15,118 nt of DNA, from assembly GCA_902783825.1 (NCBI GenBank), contig CACZSJ010000076.1, positions 1-15,118 of the forward strand. The letters run 5' to 3'. Positions within the stretch are counted from its first letter, which is position 1. The number at the start of each line of letters is the position of its first letter. The notes under the pieces are model-generated. The model did not search any database, was not told where the DNA came from, and was given only the letters and a program-made list of their open reading frames with translations. The position numbers and the translations under genes are program-made. Positions 1-6,768 of this stretch are shown here, in pieces. The stretch comes from Oscillospiraceae bacterium (GTDB lineage Bacteria; Bacillota; Clostridia; Oscillospirales; Oscillospiraceae).

Positions 1-674
1 AGATACCAGATTACTGCCTCTATGCTCCCCTTCAATACCAGTCGATTTCCTAATTGCTGCGGCGTGGCACAATTGATGTAGATATTCTCCGCCAGCAGGC
101 GTTCTGGCCTCGGCTTATCCGCATCAAAGAAAAGCTGCTCGCTCACAGCGAAAGTTTTTTCACCGATGAGCTTTACAAAATAGGCCCGACAAGCTTCTTC
201 CCTGACGTGCAGAGCTTCCAGAGGAGCAACAGGACCAGATGTGGAGATCAGCGCCTGTTTTTCCTGGTAGGCGAACAGCTCTCCGCTCAGTTCGACTGTG
301 ATTGATACCTTGCGTGGATTGAGGATGCGTGCTTCTGTGTGCAAAACAGACAGATGTATTTGGCTTTGGGTCTCTGGGGTGAAGTCGTCCTGCTCATACT
401 CCAAATCAAATGGTTTGGAAAGTCTCACCGTTGCTATTTTGTCATGATCCTCGGTGATATAGATCAAAACTGCCTGTAGCTCACCAGAGACGGATATTCT
501 GCCGGTGAAAGCATCTTTGCTCTTAAGATATACCGAACTTTGAACCGAAACAATACGCCCGATATCATCGTTAATGTCCGGGACAACACCCTCAAGATTG
601 ATTTGAACGCGTTTTGCTTGCTGGGCAATGCATTCATAGGTATTCTGATATGTATTATCAAACTGGATTTCCAT
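1..674 (-). CDS. DUF3794/SPOCS-domain spore coat morphogenesis-like protein (partial, runs off left edge)
   Basis: This reading frame is open from an ATG at 674 to the window edge, giving 224 codons with no stop; the 3' end is missing. A Shine-Dalgarno AAGGAG (682-687) lies 7 bases before the ATG. Residues about 22-140 match the SPOCS (DUF3794) pattern: LEGVVPDINDDIGRI near 27-41, the beta-rich SSVYLKSKDAFTGRISVSGE at 46-65, and ARILNPRKVSI at 115-125. A second, similar unit begins near 165 (FVKLIGEKTFAVSEQ) and continues past the edge. No signal peptide or membrane helix is visible. SPOCS domains are found in SpoVID of Bacillus and SipL of Clostridioides difficile, which link SpoIVA/SpoVM to the spore coat and usually end in a LysM domain; whether this one does lies outside the window. 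The gene follows spoVM by 53 bases on the same strand, which supports a role in coat or cortex assembly. That role is inference; family membership is fairly secure. Confidence 0.85.
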   Translation of the reverse strand, partial: MEIQFDNTYQNTYECIAQQAKRVQINLEGVVPDINDDIGRIVSVQSSVYLKSKDAFTGRISVSGELQAVLIYITEDHDKIATVRLSKPFDLEYEQDDFTPETQSQIHLSVLHTEARILNPRKVSITVELSGELFAYQEKQALISTSGPVAPLEALHVREEACRAYFVKLIGEKTFAVSEQLFFDADKPRPERLLAENIYINCATPQQLGNRLVLKGSIEAVIWY

Positions 675-719
675 GGCACCGCTCCTTACATGTGGCATTG
701 GTACAAGGTATGCGGTGCC
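675..719 (-). promoter_or_regulatory. Hairpin sequestering the SPOCS gene ribosome binding site
   Basis: In the gap between the spoVM stop and the SPOCS gene start, GGCACCGC (712-719 on the minus strand) is a perfect inverted repeat of GCGGTGCC (675-682). Inside it, CCTTGTA (702-708) can pair with TGTAAGG (684-690) using two G-U pairs. The result is a two-part stem of about 15 pairs with an 11-base loop. The Shine-Dalgarno AAGGAG (682-687) falls inside the stem and the ATG follows immediately. No run of T follows, so it is not a typical intrinsic terminator. It could limit translation of the downstream gene or stabilise the 3' end of a spoVM message. The pairing is seen; the function is inferred. 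Confidence 0.5.
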
Positions 720-727
720 CTGGGAGT

Positions 728-799
728 CTATTCCTTACGCCCTTTCCGAACGATCAGCCGCGACAGAAAGCGCGGCAACTTCAACACATAGATTTTCAT
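728..799 (-). CDS. spoVM: Stage V sporulation protein SpoVM (23 aa)
   Basis: A 23-codon gene too short for usual ORF callers. It starts MKIYVLKLPRFL and ends in a strongly basic tail (RKGRKE, residues 18-23). It aligns with Bacillus subtilis SpoVM (26 aa, beginning MKFYTIKLPKFL), keeping M1-K2, Y4, K7-L8-P9, F11-L12 and the amphipathic, basic character. The proline at position 9, known in B. subtilis to matter for recognising the convex forespore membrane, is present. A perfect AGGAGG lies 6 bases before the ATG. SpoVM is a membrane-surface helix that marks the outer forespore membrane and recruits the SpoIVA ATPase to start coat assembly. Position downstream of prpC-prkC-rsgA matches the Bacillus order, and the next gene encodes a SPOCS protein. 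The C-terminus is about three residues shorter than in B. subtilis. Confidence 0.9.
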   Translation of the reverse strand: MKIYVLKLPRFLSRLIVRKGRKE

Positions 800-805
800 T
801 TTAAG

Positions 806-811
806 CCTCCT
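806..811 (-). promoter_or_regulatory. Shine-Dalgarno site of spoVM
   Basis: A consensus AGGAGG six bases before the ATG at 799. It fixes the start of the 23-codon gene and shows that this micro-gene is translated in its own right rather than being part of a longer overlapping frame. Confidence 0.8.
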
Positions 812-825
812 CTCCATCCTGTGAT

Positions 826-978
826 TTAGCAGCAGCGTAAATACCAGATCCCAAAGCCAAGCAGTCCTATCGCTATCAGAAACCACCAGAATTCTGAAGG
901 TAGTATCAGCGCAAGTATAATCAGGATTCCGGCAGCAATGGCGCCGAAGCCCCACACAAAGTGACGTCCTCTCCGCAA
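826..978 (-). CDS. Small two-helix membrane protein upstream of spoVM
   Basis: A 50-codon frame from TTG at 978, or 43 codons from GTG at 957, with a TAA stop at 826-828. The short basic start (LRRGRH) is followed by two hydrophobic segments, about residues 8-26 and 30-47, joined by PSEF. The protein ends IWYLRCC. No function is recognised. Short proteins of this shape, with a Trp-rich second helix and a terminal Leu-Arg-Cys, are in my recollection common in Clostridia, but I cannot verify a family here. Start choice: GTG 957 has a purine-rich GGAGAGGA about 9 bases upstream. TTG 978 gives a more natural positive N-terminus but lies in the T-run of the rsgA terminator. The stop is 26 bases before the spoVM ATG, so the two are probably cotranscribed. 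The position, beyond a terminator and directly before spoVM, suggests expression during sporulation; that is inference. Confidence 0.6.
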   Translation of the reverse strand: MRRGRHFVWGFGAIAAGILIILALILPSEFWWFLIAIGLLGFGIWYLRCC

Positions 979-1028
979 AAAACCGCCCCCCGCGTCATGA
1001 TTTCCCTACATCATACGCAAAGAGCGGT
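977..1028 (-). terminator. Intrinsic terminator after rsgA
   Basis: Starting 12 bases after the rsgA TAA, ACCGCTCTTTGCGTATGAT (1028 down to 1010) pairs with the segment 1001 down to 982. This gives about 19 pairs, including several G-U pairs, with one bulged G and an 8-base loop (GTAGGGAA). The lower stem is anchored by ACCGC/GCGGT, and the 3' side runs into TTTTTT (982-977). This is the layout of a Rho-independent terminator. It would end the long core operon and separate it from the spoVM group. Confidence 0.85.
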
Positions 1029-1040
1029 CAAAGAATGAAC

Positions 1041-1928
1041 TTAATTCTGCTTTATCTCCCAGCTTTTTTGCTGGGCACTCAACTCGTACAGCCTTTCATA
1101 AGAGCGATAGCGGCTGGTAGGAATGCGGCCAAGCTCAACCGCTTGACGCACAGCACAGCCGGGTTCTTTCAAGTGCACGCAGTCCTGGAAGCGGCACTTA
1201 CCTATGTATGGGACAAAATCCAGCATATTGAACTGCAGCTGTTCTTTAGGGATGGGCTTGACCATTGCCAAGTCAAACGACGCAAAGCCTGGTGTATCGG
1301 CAATATAGCTGTTTTCCCCAAGCGCAAACAACTCAACGTGGCGCGTCGTATGCTTGCCGCGGCCAAGTTTCTCGCTGATTTCCGCCGTTTCCATAGCAGC
1401 CTCTGGAAGCATATAGTTGAGAATGCTGGTCTTCCCCACTCCGGAATTGCCGGTGAAGGCACTGATTTTGCCCGAGAGAAGGCTGCGCAGCTCTTCCATG
1501 CCCTCCCCGGTTACTGCACTTGTACGCACAACGGGAAAGCCTGAAAGTTTGTAGGTTTGATACAGCGTTTCTGCCTCGGCCAAATCCAGCTTATTCAGAC
1601 AGACAATCAGCTCACATCCGGCGTCAGCAGCAATTACGGAGATTCTGTCGATCAGAAACGGATCCGTAATCGGAAGCGCACCGGATGCCACAAAAACCAA
1701 GGCATCAATGTTGGCCACGGAAGGGCGGATAAACCAATTCCTGCGGGGCTCCACATGGTCGATGCGTCCCATTCCGGTAGCGTCTACACTGCACGATACC
1801 CGGTCACCAACCAAGGGCGAGGTTCCGTCCAAGCGAAAGCGGCCTCTGGCTTTACAGCTTAGTATATTATCTGCCGTCTGAACATAATAGAACCCGCTGA
1901 GCGCTTTGATAATAGTTCCCTGGATCAT
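1041..1928 (-). CDS. rsgA: Ribosome small subunit-dependent GTPase RsgA
   Basis: A 295-residue circularly permuted GTPase that checks late 30S subunit assembly. An N-terminal OB-fold (about 1-65) binds RNA. The G motifs appear in the permuted order: NKLD (112-115, G4), GNSGVGKT (160-167, G1/P-loop), LGRGKHTTRHVEL (188-200, switch region) and DTPG (211-214, G3). The C-terminal zinc site is complete: C245, C250, H252, C258. The ATG overlaps the prkC stop as ATGA, so translation is coupled to the kinase. In B. subtilis the homologue CpgA is a substrate of PrkC, and RsgA proteins are inhibited by (p)ppGpp. In Bacillus rpe and thiN follow; here a terminator follows directly. Confidence 0.97.
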   Translation of the reverse strand: MIQGTIIKALSGFYYVQTADNILSCKARGRFRLDGTSPLVGDRVSCSVDATGMGRIDHVEPRRNWFIRPSVANIDALVFVASGALPITDPFLIDRISVIAADAGCELIVCLNKLDLAEAETLYQTYKLSGFPVVRTSAVTGEGMEELRSLLSGKISAFTGNSGVGKTSILNYMLPEAAMETAEISEKLGRGKHTTRHVELFALGENSYIADTPGFASFDLAMVKPIPKEQLQFNMLDFVPYIGKCRFQDCVHLKEPGCAVRQAVELGRIPTSRYRSYERLYELSAQQKSWEIKQN

Positions 1929-3598
1929 CGGCCCTCCGGTCCGGTAGAAACACGTAAAATGATCTTGCTGTGTTCCTCAATCTCTGTAAATGCGTCCACA
2001 CTCTGTCCTACAACGGTCCCCTCCGGAAGATCACTTTTTGCATAGGTCGATCCACCAAAGCTCAGACCATAGTTTTCAAGCTGCGTTACTGCGGCGCCTT
2101 CAGACAAGCCAATCAGATTAGGCACAAATACGTTGGAAATCTGTGGGCCGCTGCTGACAACCAGATAAACAGTTGAGCCGGTCCCAAGCTCTTCCCCGGC
2201 AACCGGATTGGTACTGATCACATAGTCCTTGGGATACGAATCAGAGGTGGCGTTTTCAATCTCTATATAAAAACCAGACTGGCGAAGAATGCTGCTGGCA
2301 GAACGGTAATCCATATTGATTACATCCGGTACGCTTGCCAGCACATCGCCTGTACTGACCGTCAGGGCAACATCAATCCCCTCCGGTGTAACCATCATGC
2401 TGCGGCCTTCGTTGGGATTCTGCGCCAGAATCATACCGGGCTCCGTATCCTTATCCACAATAAAAGTGACCTCAAAATTGTAAAGGGCATTCAAATGCGG
2501 ATCGTTGATCAGATCGTTGTAGCTTCCCCCAACAAAGCTTGGCAGGTTGATGCGTTCAGCTGGCGAAAAAATGTCCTCCAGCCAGAAACGCCACAGAAAA
2601 ACCAGCAGAGCCAGGCAGGTCAGCAAAATGGTAAACGTACCAGTCAGATAAGTGACGCGCCCGGAACGCCGCCGACGCAGCTTGTATTTTTCCCGGGAAA
2701 GCTCGCTGACAGAACGGATCGGTACAACGGCCGGATTCTGAATAATTTCCTCTTCCTGCTTTTGTTGACTCTGAAAAAAGCGGTCCAGGTCTGCTAGAAG
2801 CTCTGAGGCCGACTGGTAACGCGAGTCGATATCTGCCTCCATTGCTTTCAAAGCAATTCGTTCCAGCTCCTGCGGAACATCGGGCACCAGTTCATGGGGC
2901 GGGGTAGGTTCAGCGTTCATATGCTTGACCGCAATTTCTCCCAGAGAGTCTCCGGTATACGGTTTCTCACCGGTGAGCATCTCATACATGACCACGCCCA
3001 ATGAGTAAATATCGCTGCGGGAATCCGGGCTTTCTCCGCGCGCCTGCTCCGGCGCTATATAGTGAATGGACCCGATCGCCTGCCCGTTACTCTCGTGGAC
3101 TTCATTGTCCAATGCCGCAATCCCGAAATCAGCGACTTTGATCGTGCCGTCTTTCAAAAGCATAATGTTATGCGGCTTGATATCCCGATGAATCAGTCCG
3201 CGCTCATGGGCGTGCGCCAGGGCGCGGGAAATCTGTCGGGTAAAATACAGCGCTTCATTCCAGGCAAGGGCGCCCTTTTTATCCATATACTGCTTCAGCG
3301 TGATTCCATCCACCAGCTCCATCACTATGTATTCCAGTAAGTCGCTGTGGCTCACATCATAGACAGAAACAATATTGGGGTTGGACAGCATGGCAACTGC
3401 GTGTGATTCTGCACAAAAACGGCGCTTAAATTCTTCATCCTGCGCCATTTCATCTCGCAGGATTTTGACGGCAACATTGCGATTAAGGCGATGGTCCAAA
3501 GCACGATAGACGATAGCCATTCCGCCCTCGCCAATCAGCTCTTGGATTTCGTATCTGCCGTCAAGCATTTGGCCAATGTATTTATCCTGATTGCTCAT
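1925..3598 (-). CDS. prkC: PASTA-domain Ser/Thr protein kinase (PrkC/PknB type)
   Basis: A 557-residue membrane kinase. The cytoplasmic Hanks kinase domain (about 15-275) has the glycine loop GEGGMAIV (23-30), ATP-binding K45, HRDIKPHN (137-144, catalytic D139), DFG (157-159) and APEQ (182-185). A basic juxtamembrane stretch (306-314) precedes one membrane helix (about 316-338). Three extracellular PASTA repeats (from about 348) follow; these bind muropeptides or lipid II in this family and govern growth, wall synthesis and spore germination. It is paired with the phosphatase gene prpC 22 bases upstream, as usual. The Shine-Dalgarno is AGGAGAG, a few bases before the ATG. The activation loop between DFG and APE has no threonine; only S170 and S177 are available, unlike the Thr-rich loop of PrkC/PknB. 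Confidence 0.97.
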   Translation of the reverse strand: MSNQDKYIGQMLDGRYEIQELIGEGGMAIVYRALDHRLNRNVAVKILRDEMAQDEEFKRRFCAESHAVAMLSNPNIVSVYDVSHSDLLEYIVMELVDGITLKQYMDKKGALAWNEALYFTRQISRALAHAHERGLIHRDIKPHNIMLLKDGTIKVADFGIAALDNEVHESNGQAIGSIHYIAPEQARGESPDSRSDIYSLGVVMYEMLTGEKPYTGDSLGEIAVKHMNAEPTPPHELVPDVPQELERIALKAMEADIDSRYQSASELLADLDRFFQSQQKQEEEIIQNPAVVPIRSVSELSREKYKLRRRRSGRVTYLTGTFTILLTCLALLVFLWRFWLEDIFSPAERINLPSFVGGSYNDLINDPHLNALYNFEVTFIVDKDTEPGMILAQNPNEGRSMMVTPEGIDVALTVSTGDVLASVPDVINMDYRSASSILRQSGFYIEIENATSDSYPKDYVISTNPVAGEELGTGSTVYLVVSSGPQISNVFVPNLIGLSEGAAVTQLENYGLSFGGSTYAKSDLPEGTVVGQSVDAFTEIEEHSKIILRVSTGPEGR

Positions 3599-3620
3599 AA
3601 TACTCTCCTGCTGTTGATAC

Positions 3621-4367
3621 TCACCGCATGACCGCTACCACAGTTACATTGTCTCTGGCGCCACGATCCAAAGCAAGCTTCATCAAGGCTTTGCAAAGGC
3701 TTTCCGGATCCTGGCATGCCTTGGCGCATGCCAGCATTTCCTGATCTCCAACCATGTTGGATAATCCGTCAGAACAAAGCAAAAGCACATCGCCGCTGAG
3801 CAGCGTAAACTCATAATAGTCTGACTCAACAAAGGCCTCTGAGCCGAGGGCACGGGTAATGACGTTTCGCTGAGGGTGTGTCAGCGCCTGTTCTTTGGTA
3901 ATAGCGCCGTACTCCAGTAGATCCTCAACAAGAGAATGGTCTCTTGTGATTTGCTGCACATGTTCGCTCCGGCGTGAAATCAGATATGCTCTGCTGTCAC
4001 CTACGTTGATAATATAACCATTGCCGTTGGATTTAATCACGCCTCCCACAATTGTGGTTCCCATACCGCTGAACTCTTCTCCAAAGCGGGAATACTCGTA
4101 AGCGACACCATTGGCTTCATCACAAGCCGCCTGCAGGATTTCTCGGTAATTGAAGCGACGATTGACACGTGAAGTGAGCTTGGCATAAACATAGGAAACA
4201 AAAGCCTGGTTGGACAAATGACTGGCCAGACCGCCGGCCTTTGCCCCACCCATGCCATCACATAAAACTGCAATTATGCAATCTTTGGCCTTGCATTTCT
4301 CAATGATGAAGCTGTCCTGGTTGTCTTTTCTGACTCTTCCCTTGTCAGTAAGTCCAAAGCTCTTCAT
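3621..4367 (-). CDS. prpC: PP2C-type protein phosphatase (Stp/PrpC)
   Basis: A 248-residue soluble PPM/PP2C phosphatase of the usual bacterial length that removes phosphate from Ser/Thr proteins, including the neighbouring PrkC and its targets. Metal-binding and catalytic motifs are all visible: VRKDNQDS (12-19), CDGMGG (36-41, D37), GMGTT (101-105), NVGDSRAYLI (121-130), NVITRALG (168-175), CSDGLS (198-203, D200) and ARDNVT (237-242, D239). GAGG lies 7 bases or less before the ATG. It sits 35 bases after rlmN and 22 bases before prkC, the standard phosphatase-kinase pair. A small GC hairpin (GCCGC-ATT-GCGGT) lies just upstream of its binding site, without a T-run. Confidence 0.97.
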   Translation of the reverse strand: MKSFGLTDKGRVRKDNQDSFIIEKCKAKDCIIAVLCDGMGGAKAGGLASHLSNQAFVSYVYAKLTSRVNRRFNYREILQAACDEANGVAYEYSRFGEEFSGMGTTIVGGVIKSNGNGYIINVGDSRAYLISRRSEHVQQITRDHSLVEDLLEYGAITKEQALTHPQRNVITRALGSEAFVESDYYEFTLLSGDVLLLCSDGLSNMVGDQEMLACAKACQDPESLCKALMKLALDRGARDNVTVVAVMR

Positions 4368-4402
4368 TCTTGCCTCACTTCCACCGCAATGCGGCTATTG
4401 CT

Positions 4403-5434
4403 TCACATATTCGCTTCTGTCTTGCGGCGAAGCTGGCCGCAAGAGGCGTCCACATCGCTTCCCAGTCTGCGCCGCACCGTCACGTTCACGCCCTTGGATT
4501 CGAGAATACGAATAAATGCCTTCATATGGCCGGGAGTCGATGGCCTGAATTGTCGCTCTTCCACATGGTTGAGCGGGATCAGATTGACATGAGCGCCAAC
4601 GGATTTTACACGTTCTGCCAACATCTCTGCATGTCGCGCTGTATCATTGACGCCATCAATCATAGCGTACTCAAAGGAAATTCTTCTGCCCGTTTTCTTA
4701 TAGTATCTGCGGCAGGCCTCCATCAGCTGTTCTATACCTCGCCCACGATTAGCGGGCATCAACTTGGATCTGGTTTCGTCGTCCGGGGCATGCAACGACA
4801 CTGAAAGCGTCAACTGCAGGTTTTTCTCTGCAAGTTCATCAAAACGCTCCGTTAGTCCACAGGTGGACAGAGAAATATGACGCATTCCGATATTCATCCC
4901 GGCTGGGTCATTCACAAGTTCAAGAAAACGCATGACATTTTCAAAGTTATCCAGAGGTTCCCCAATGCCCATTAGAACGATGTTTGAAATCTTCTTCCCA
5001 GAATCCATTTGGGAAAACAATACCTCGTCCAGAATCTCGGAAGGCTCAAGAGAGCGAACCAAGCCGCCGATGGTGGATGCGCAGAAAGCGCAGCCTTGTC
5101 GACATCCGACCTGACAGGAGACGCATACGGTGTTGCCGTGCTTGTATTGCATGATCACAGTTTCTACCGCGTTGCCATCGTAGAGCTCCCATAAATACTT
5201 GATTGTGCCATCCTCTCGAGAAACTTGCTTGCGCAGGATCTTGGGTGCATAAAGCCGGTATTCTGCTTTGAGCAAGTCTCTCAGTGATGCGGGGAGATTC
5301 GTCATATCATCAAAATCCCGTACACCACGCGAAAGCCAAGCGTATATTTGCCTGCCACGATATTTCTCTTGCCCCAGGGTGAGCAATTCTTTTTCCAGCT
5401 CCTCACAGCTTAGGGATACAATATCTTTTTTCAT
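4403..5434 (-). CDS. rlmN: Dual-specificity 23S rRNA/tRNA m2A methyltransferase RlmN
   Basis: A 343-residue radical SAM enzyme that methylates C2 of A2503 in 23S rRNA, and A37 of some tRNAs in characterised members. The 4Fe-4S motif CX3CX2C is C111, C115, C118. The C-terminal methyl-carrying cysteine is in DASCGQLR (C332), and SLHAPDDETRSKLMP is typical of the family. The start MKKDIVSLS at 5434 is chosen because its ATG overlaps the rsmB TGA as ATGA and fits family N-termini. The frame extends 22 codons further upstream (to 5500), but that part overlaps rsmB and has no family resemblance. No strong Shine-Dalgarno is seen, consistent with translational coupling to rsmB. Confidence 0.96.
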   Translation of the reverse strand: MKKDIVSLSCEELEKELLTLGQEKYRGRQIYAWLSRGVRDFDDMTNLPASLRDLLKAEYRLYAPKILRKQVSREDGTIKYLWELYDGNAVETVIMQYKHGNTVCVSCQVGCRQGCAFCASTIGGLVRSLEPSEILDEVLFSQMDSGKKISNIVLMGIGEPLDNFENVMRFLELVNDPAGMNIGMRHISLSTCGLTERFDELAEKNLQLTLSVSLHAPDDETRSKLMPANRGRGIEQLMEACRRYYKKTGRRISFEYAMIDGVNDTARHAEMLAERVKSVGAHVNLIPLNHVEERQFRPSTPGHMKAFIRILESKGVNVTVRRRLGSDVDASCGQLRRKTEANM

Positions 5435-6768
5435 GGAGTGTTGTGTTTCTTTCTCAGTTTTGCGACAAAAAAGCCGTCTGTATGATCCTGCTGCGGCCAA
5501 AATGTATAGACGCCATCGGCAGCGCGAATGGAAGGAAGGGAAAAATCTTCCACGTTATAATTGGGATGACCTTGTAAAAACCACTGAATAATATCCTGAT
5601 TCTCTGCCCGGAGAACCGTGCAGGTGGAGTACAGCAGACAGCCACCCGGACGCACAAAGTAACTTAAATTCTCTAAAATCGCTTTTTGGATTTCCGGAAG
5701 TCCGGCGATCTCTTCTTCCGTCTTGTATCGAATTTCCGGCCGTTTGCGAATCACGCCGAATCCAGAGCATGGAACATCCGCCAAGATCAGATCAAAGGCA
5801 TTATGATATTCTGCTGCATCCAAACGTGCGTCTCTTACAGCAGCTTCCATACAGTGGATGCCCAGGCGCTGCGCGTTCTCACGCAGGGTCGCCAGCTTCC
5901 TGTTATGCAGATCAAAGCTGAGAAGTCGTCCTTCGTCACGCATTGCAATGGCAGTCGCGAGAGATTTTCCACCTGGAGCGGCACAGGCGTCCATCACTTG
6001 CATGCCCGGAGCTGGCTCTGCGATATCCACAGCCAGACGAGCGGCCAAATCCTGCACATAGAACAGCCCTTCTTTATAGCCCGGCAAGGTGTTTACAGAG
6101 CCCGCATGGATAGAAAAACAATCAGGAAGAATCCCTGAGTCATCAAAGCTGATTCCCTCTTCCAGGAGCATATCTCGATATGCCTCGGCTGAAATCTTCA
6201 GCGTGTTCACATGAATCGTGACAGGCGCAACTTGGTTGTTTTCTGCCAGAAAAGCTTTTGTGTGCTCATATCCCGTTTCTGCAATCAGTCGATTCACCAG
6301 CCATACCGGGTGACTGTAGCAAAGCGCAAGATAGGCGGCCGTGCCTTCTCCGGGTATAGCTGGCAGCATGTCCCGATTCTCCGCCAAACGTCTCAGCACA
6401 GCGTTGACAAACCCAGCTGCTCGGGCGTATCCACGATTTCGGCAAAGGGCAACAGACTCATTGACCGACGCGCTGGCCGGAATTTTTTCCAAAAACAGAA
6501 GCTGATAGGCGCCCAAGCGCAAAATGTCAAGCACCTGCGGCTGGATAGAATCCGTCTTTCTGGAACAGTATACCCCAATATAATGGTCGCAATAGCACGA
6601 ATTTTGCAGAACACCCAGGAAAAGCCGCGCAGCTAGTGCGGATTCTCGCTTATCTCCGCCTGTTGCGACCTGGATATAATCCAGAAGCTGGCCAGACCAG
6701 GCTTTGTCTTTTCTCCATCGCTGCAGCGCGTCAAGAGCAGCCTCTCGCGCAGTCTTGGGTTTATTCAT
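5431..6768 (-). CDS. rsmB: 16S rRNA m5C967 methyltransferase RsmB (Sun)
   Basis: A 445-residue protein from ATG 6768; a TTG two codons upstream is also possible. The N-terminal NusB-like RNA-binding domain (about 1-135) is followed by a SAM methyltransferase domain. It shows DACAAPGGK (260-268, SAM motif I), ADVPCSGFG (330-338, C334) and YSTCTV (380-385, catalytic C383), and the typical ending TDGFFVAKL. It methylates C967 of 16S rRNA. It overlaps the fmt stop by 8 bases and the rlmN start by 4 bases. The fmt-rsmB-rlmN order is standard for Firmicutes. Confidence 0.96.
   Translation of the reverse strand: MNKPKTAREAALDALQRWRKDKAWSGQLLDYIQVATGGDKRESALAARLFLGVLQNSCYCDHYIGVYCSRKTDSIQPQVLDILRLGAYQLLFLEKIPASASVNESVALCRNRGYARAAGFVNAVLRRLAENRDMLPAIPGEGTAAYLALCYSHPVWLVNRLIAETGYEHTKAFLAENNQVAPVTIHVNTLKISAEAYRDMLLEEGISFDDSGILPDCFSIHAGSVNTLPGYKEGLFYVQDLAARLAVDIAEPAPGMQVMDACAAPGGKSLATAIAMRDEGRLLSFDLHNRKLATLRENAQRLGIHCMEAAVRDARLDAAEYHNAFDLILADVPCSGFGVIRKRPEIRYKTEEEIAGLPEIQKAILENLSYFVRPGGCLLYSTCTVLRAENQDIIQWFLQGHPNYNVEDFSLPSIRAADGVYTFWPQQDHTDGFFVAKLRKKHNTP

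Noticed and set aside
464..679. A 71-codon minus-strand frame
   Set aside because: It is out of frame with the SPOCS gene, which has a good binding site, an ATG at 674 and clear family similarity over the same bases.
728..955. A 75-codon minus-strand frame ending at the spoVM stop
   Set aside because: Only its last 23 codons are real (spoVM). The first part is a shifted reading of the small membrane protein gene.
1010..1060. A possible promoter (TTGACC with TATGAT) ahead of the small ORF
   Set aside because: The two boxes are only 10 bases apart, and TATGAT lies inside the terminator stem. A sigma-E-like match was also weak (about five of eight positions).
1035..1544. A 169-codon plus-strand frame opposite rsgA
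   Set aside because: Antisense to a complete RsgA with all G motifs; no binding site or domain similarity.
4385..4402. Small GC hairpin between rlmN and prpC
   Set aside because: Only five pairs, a three-base loop and no T-run; not a terminator, and too small to claim a regulatory role.
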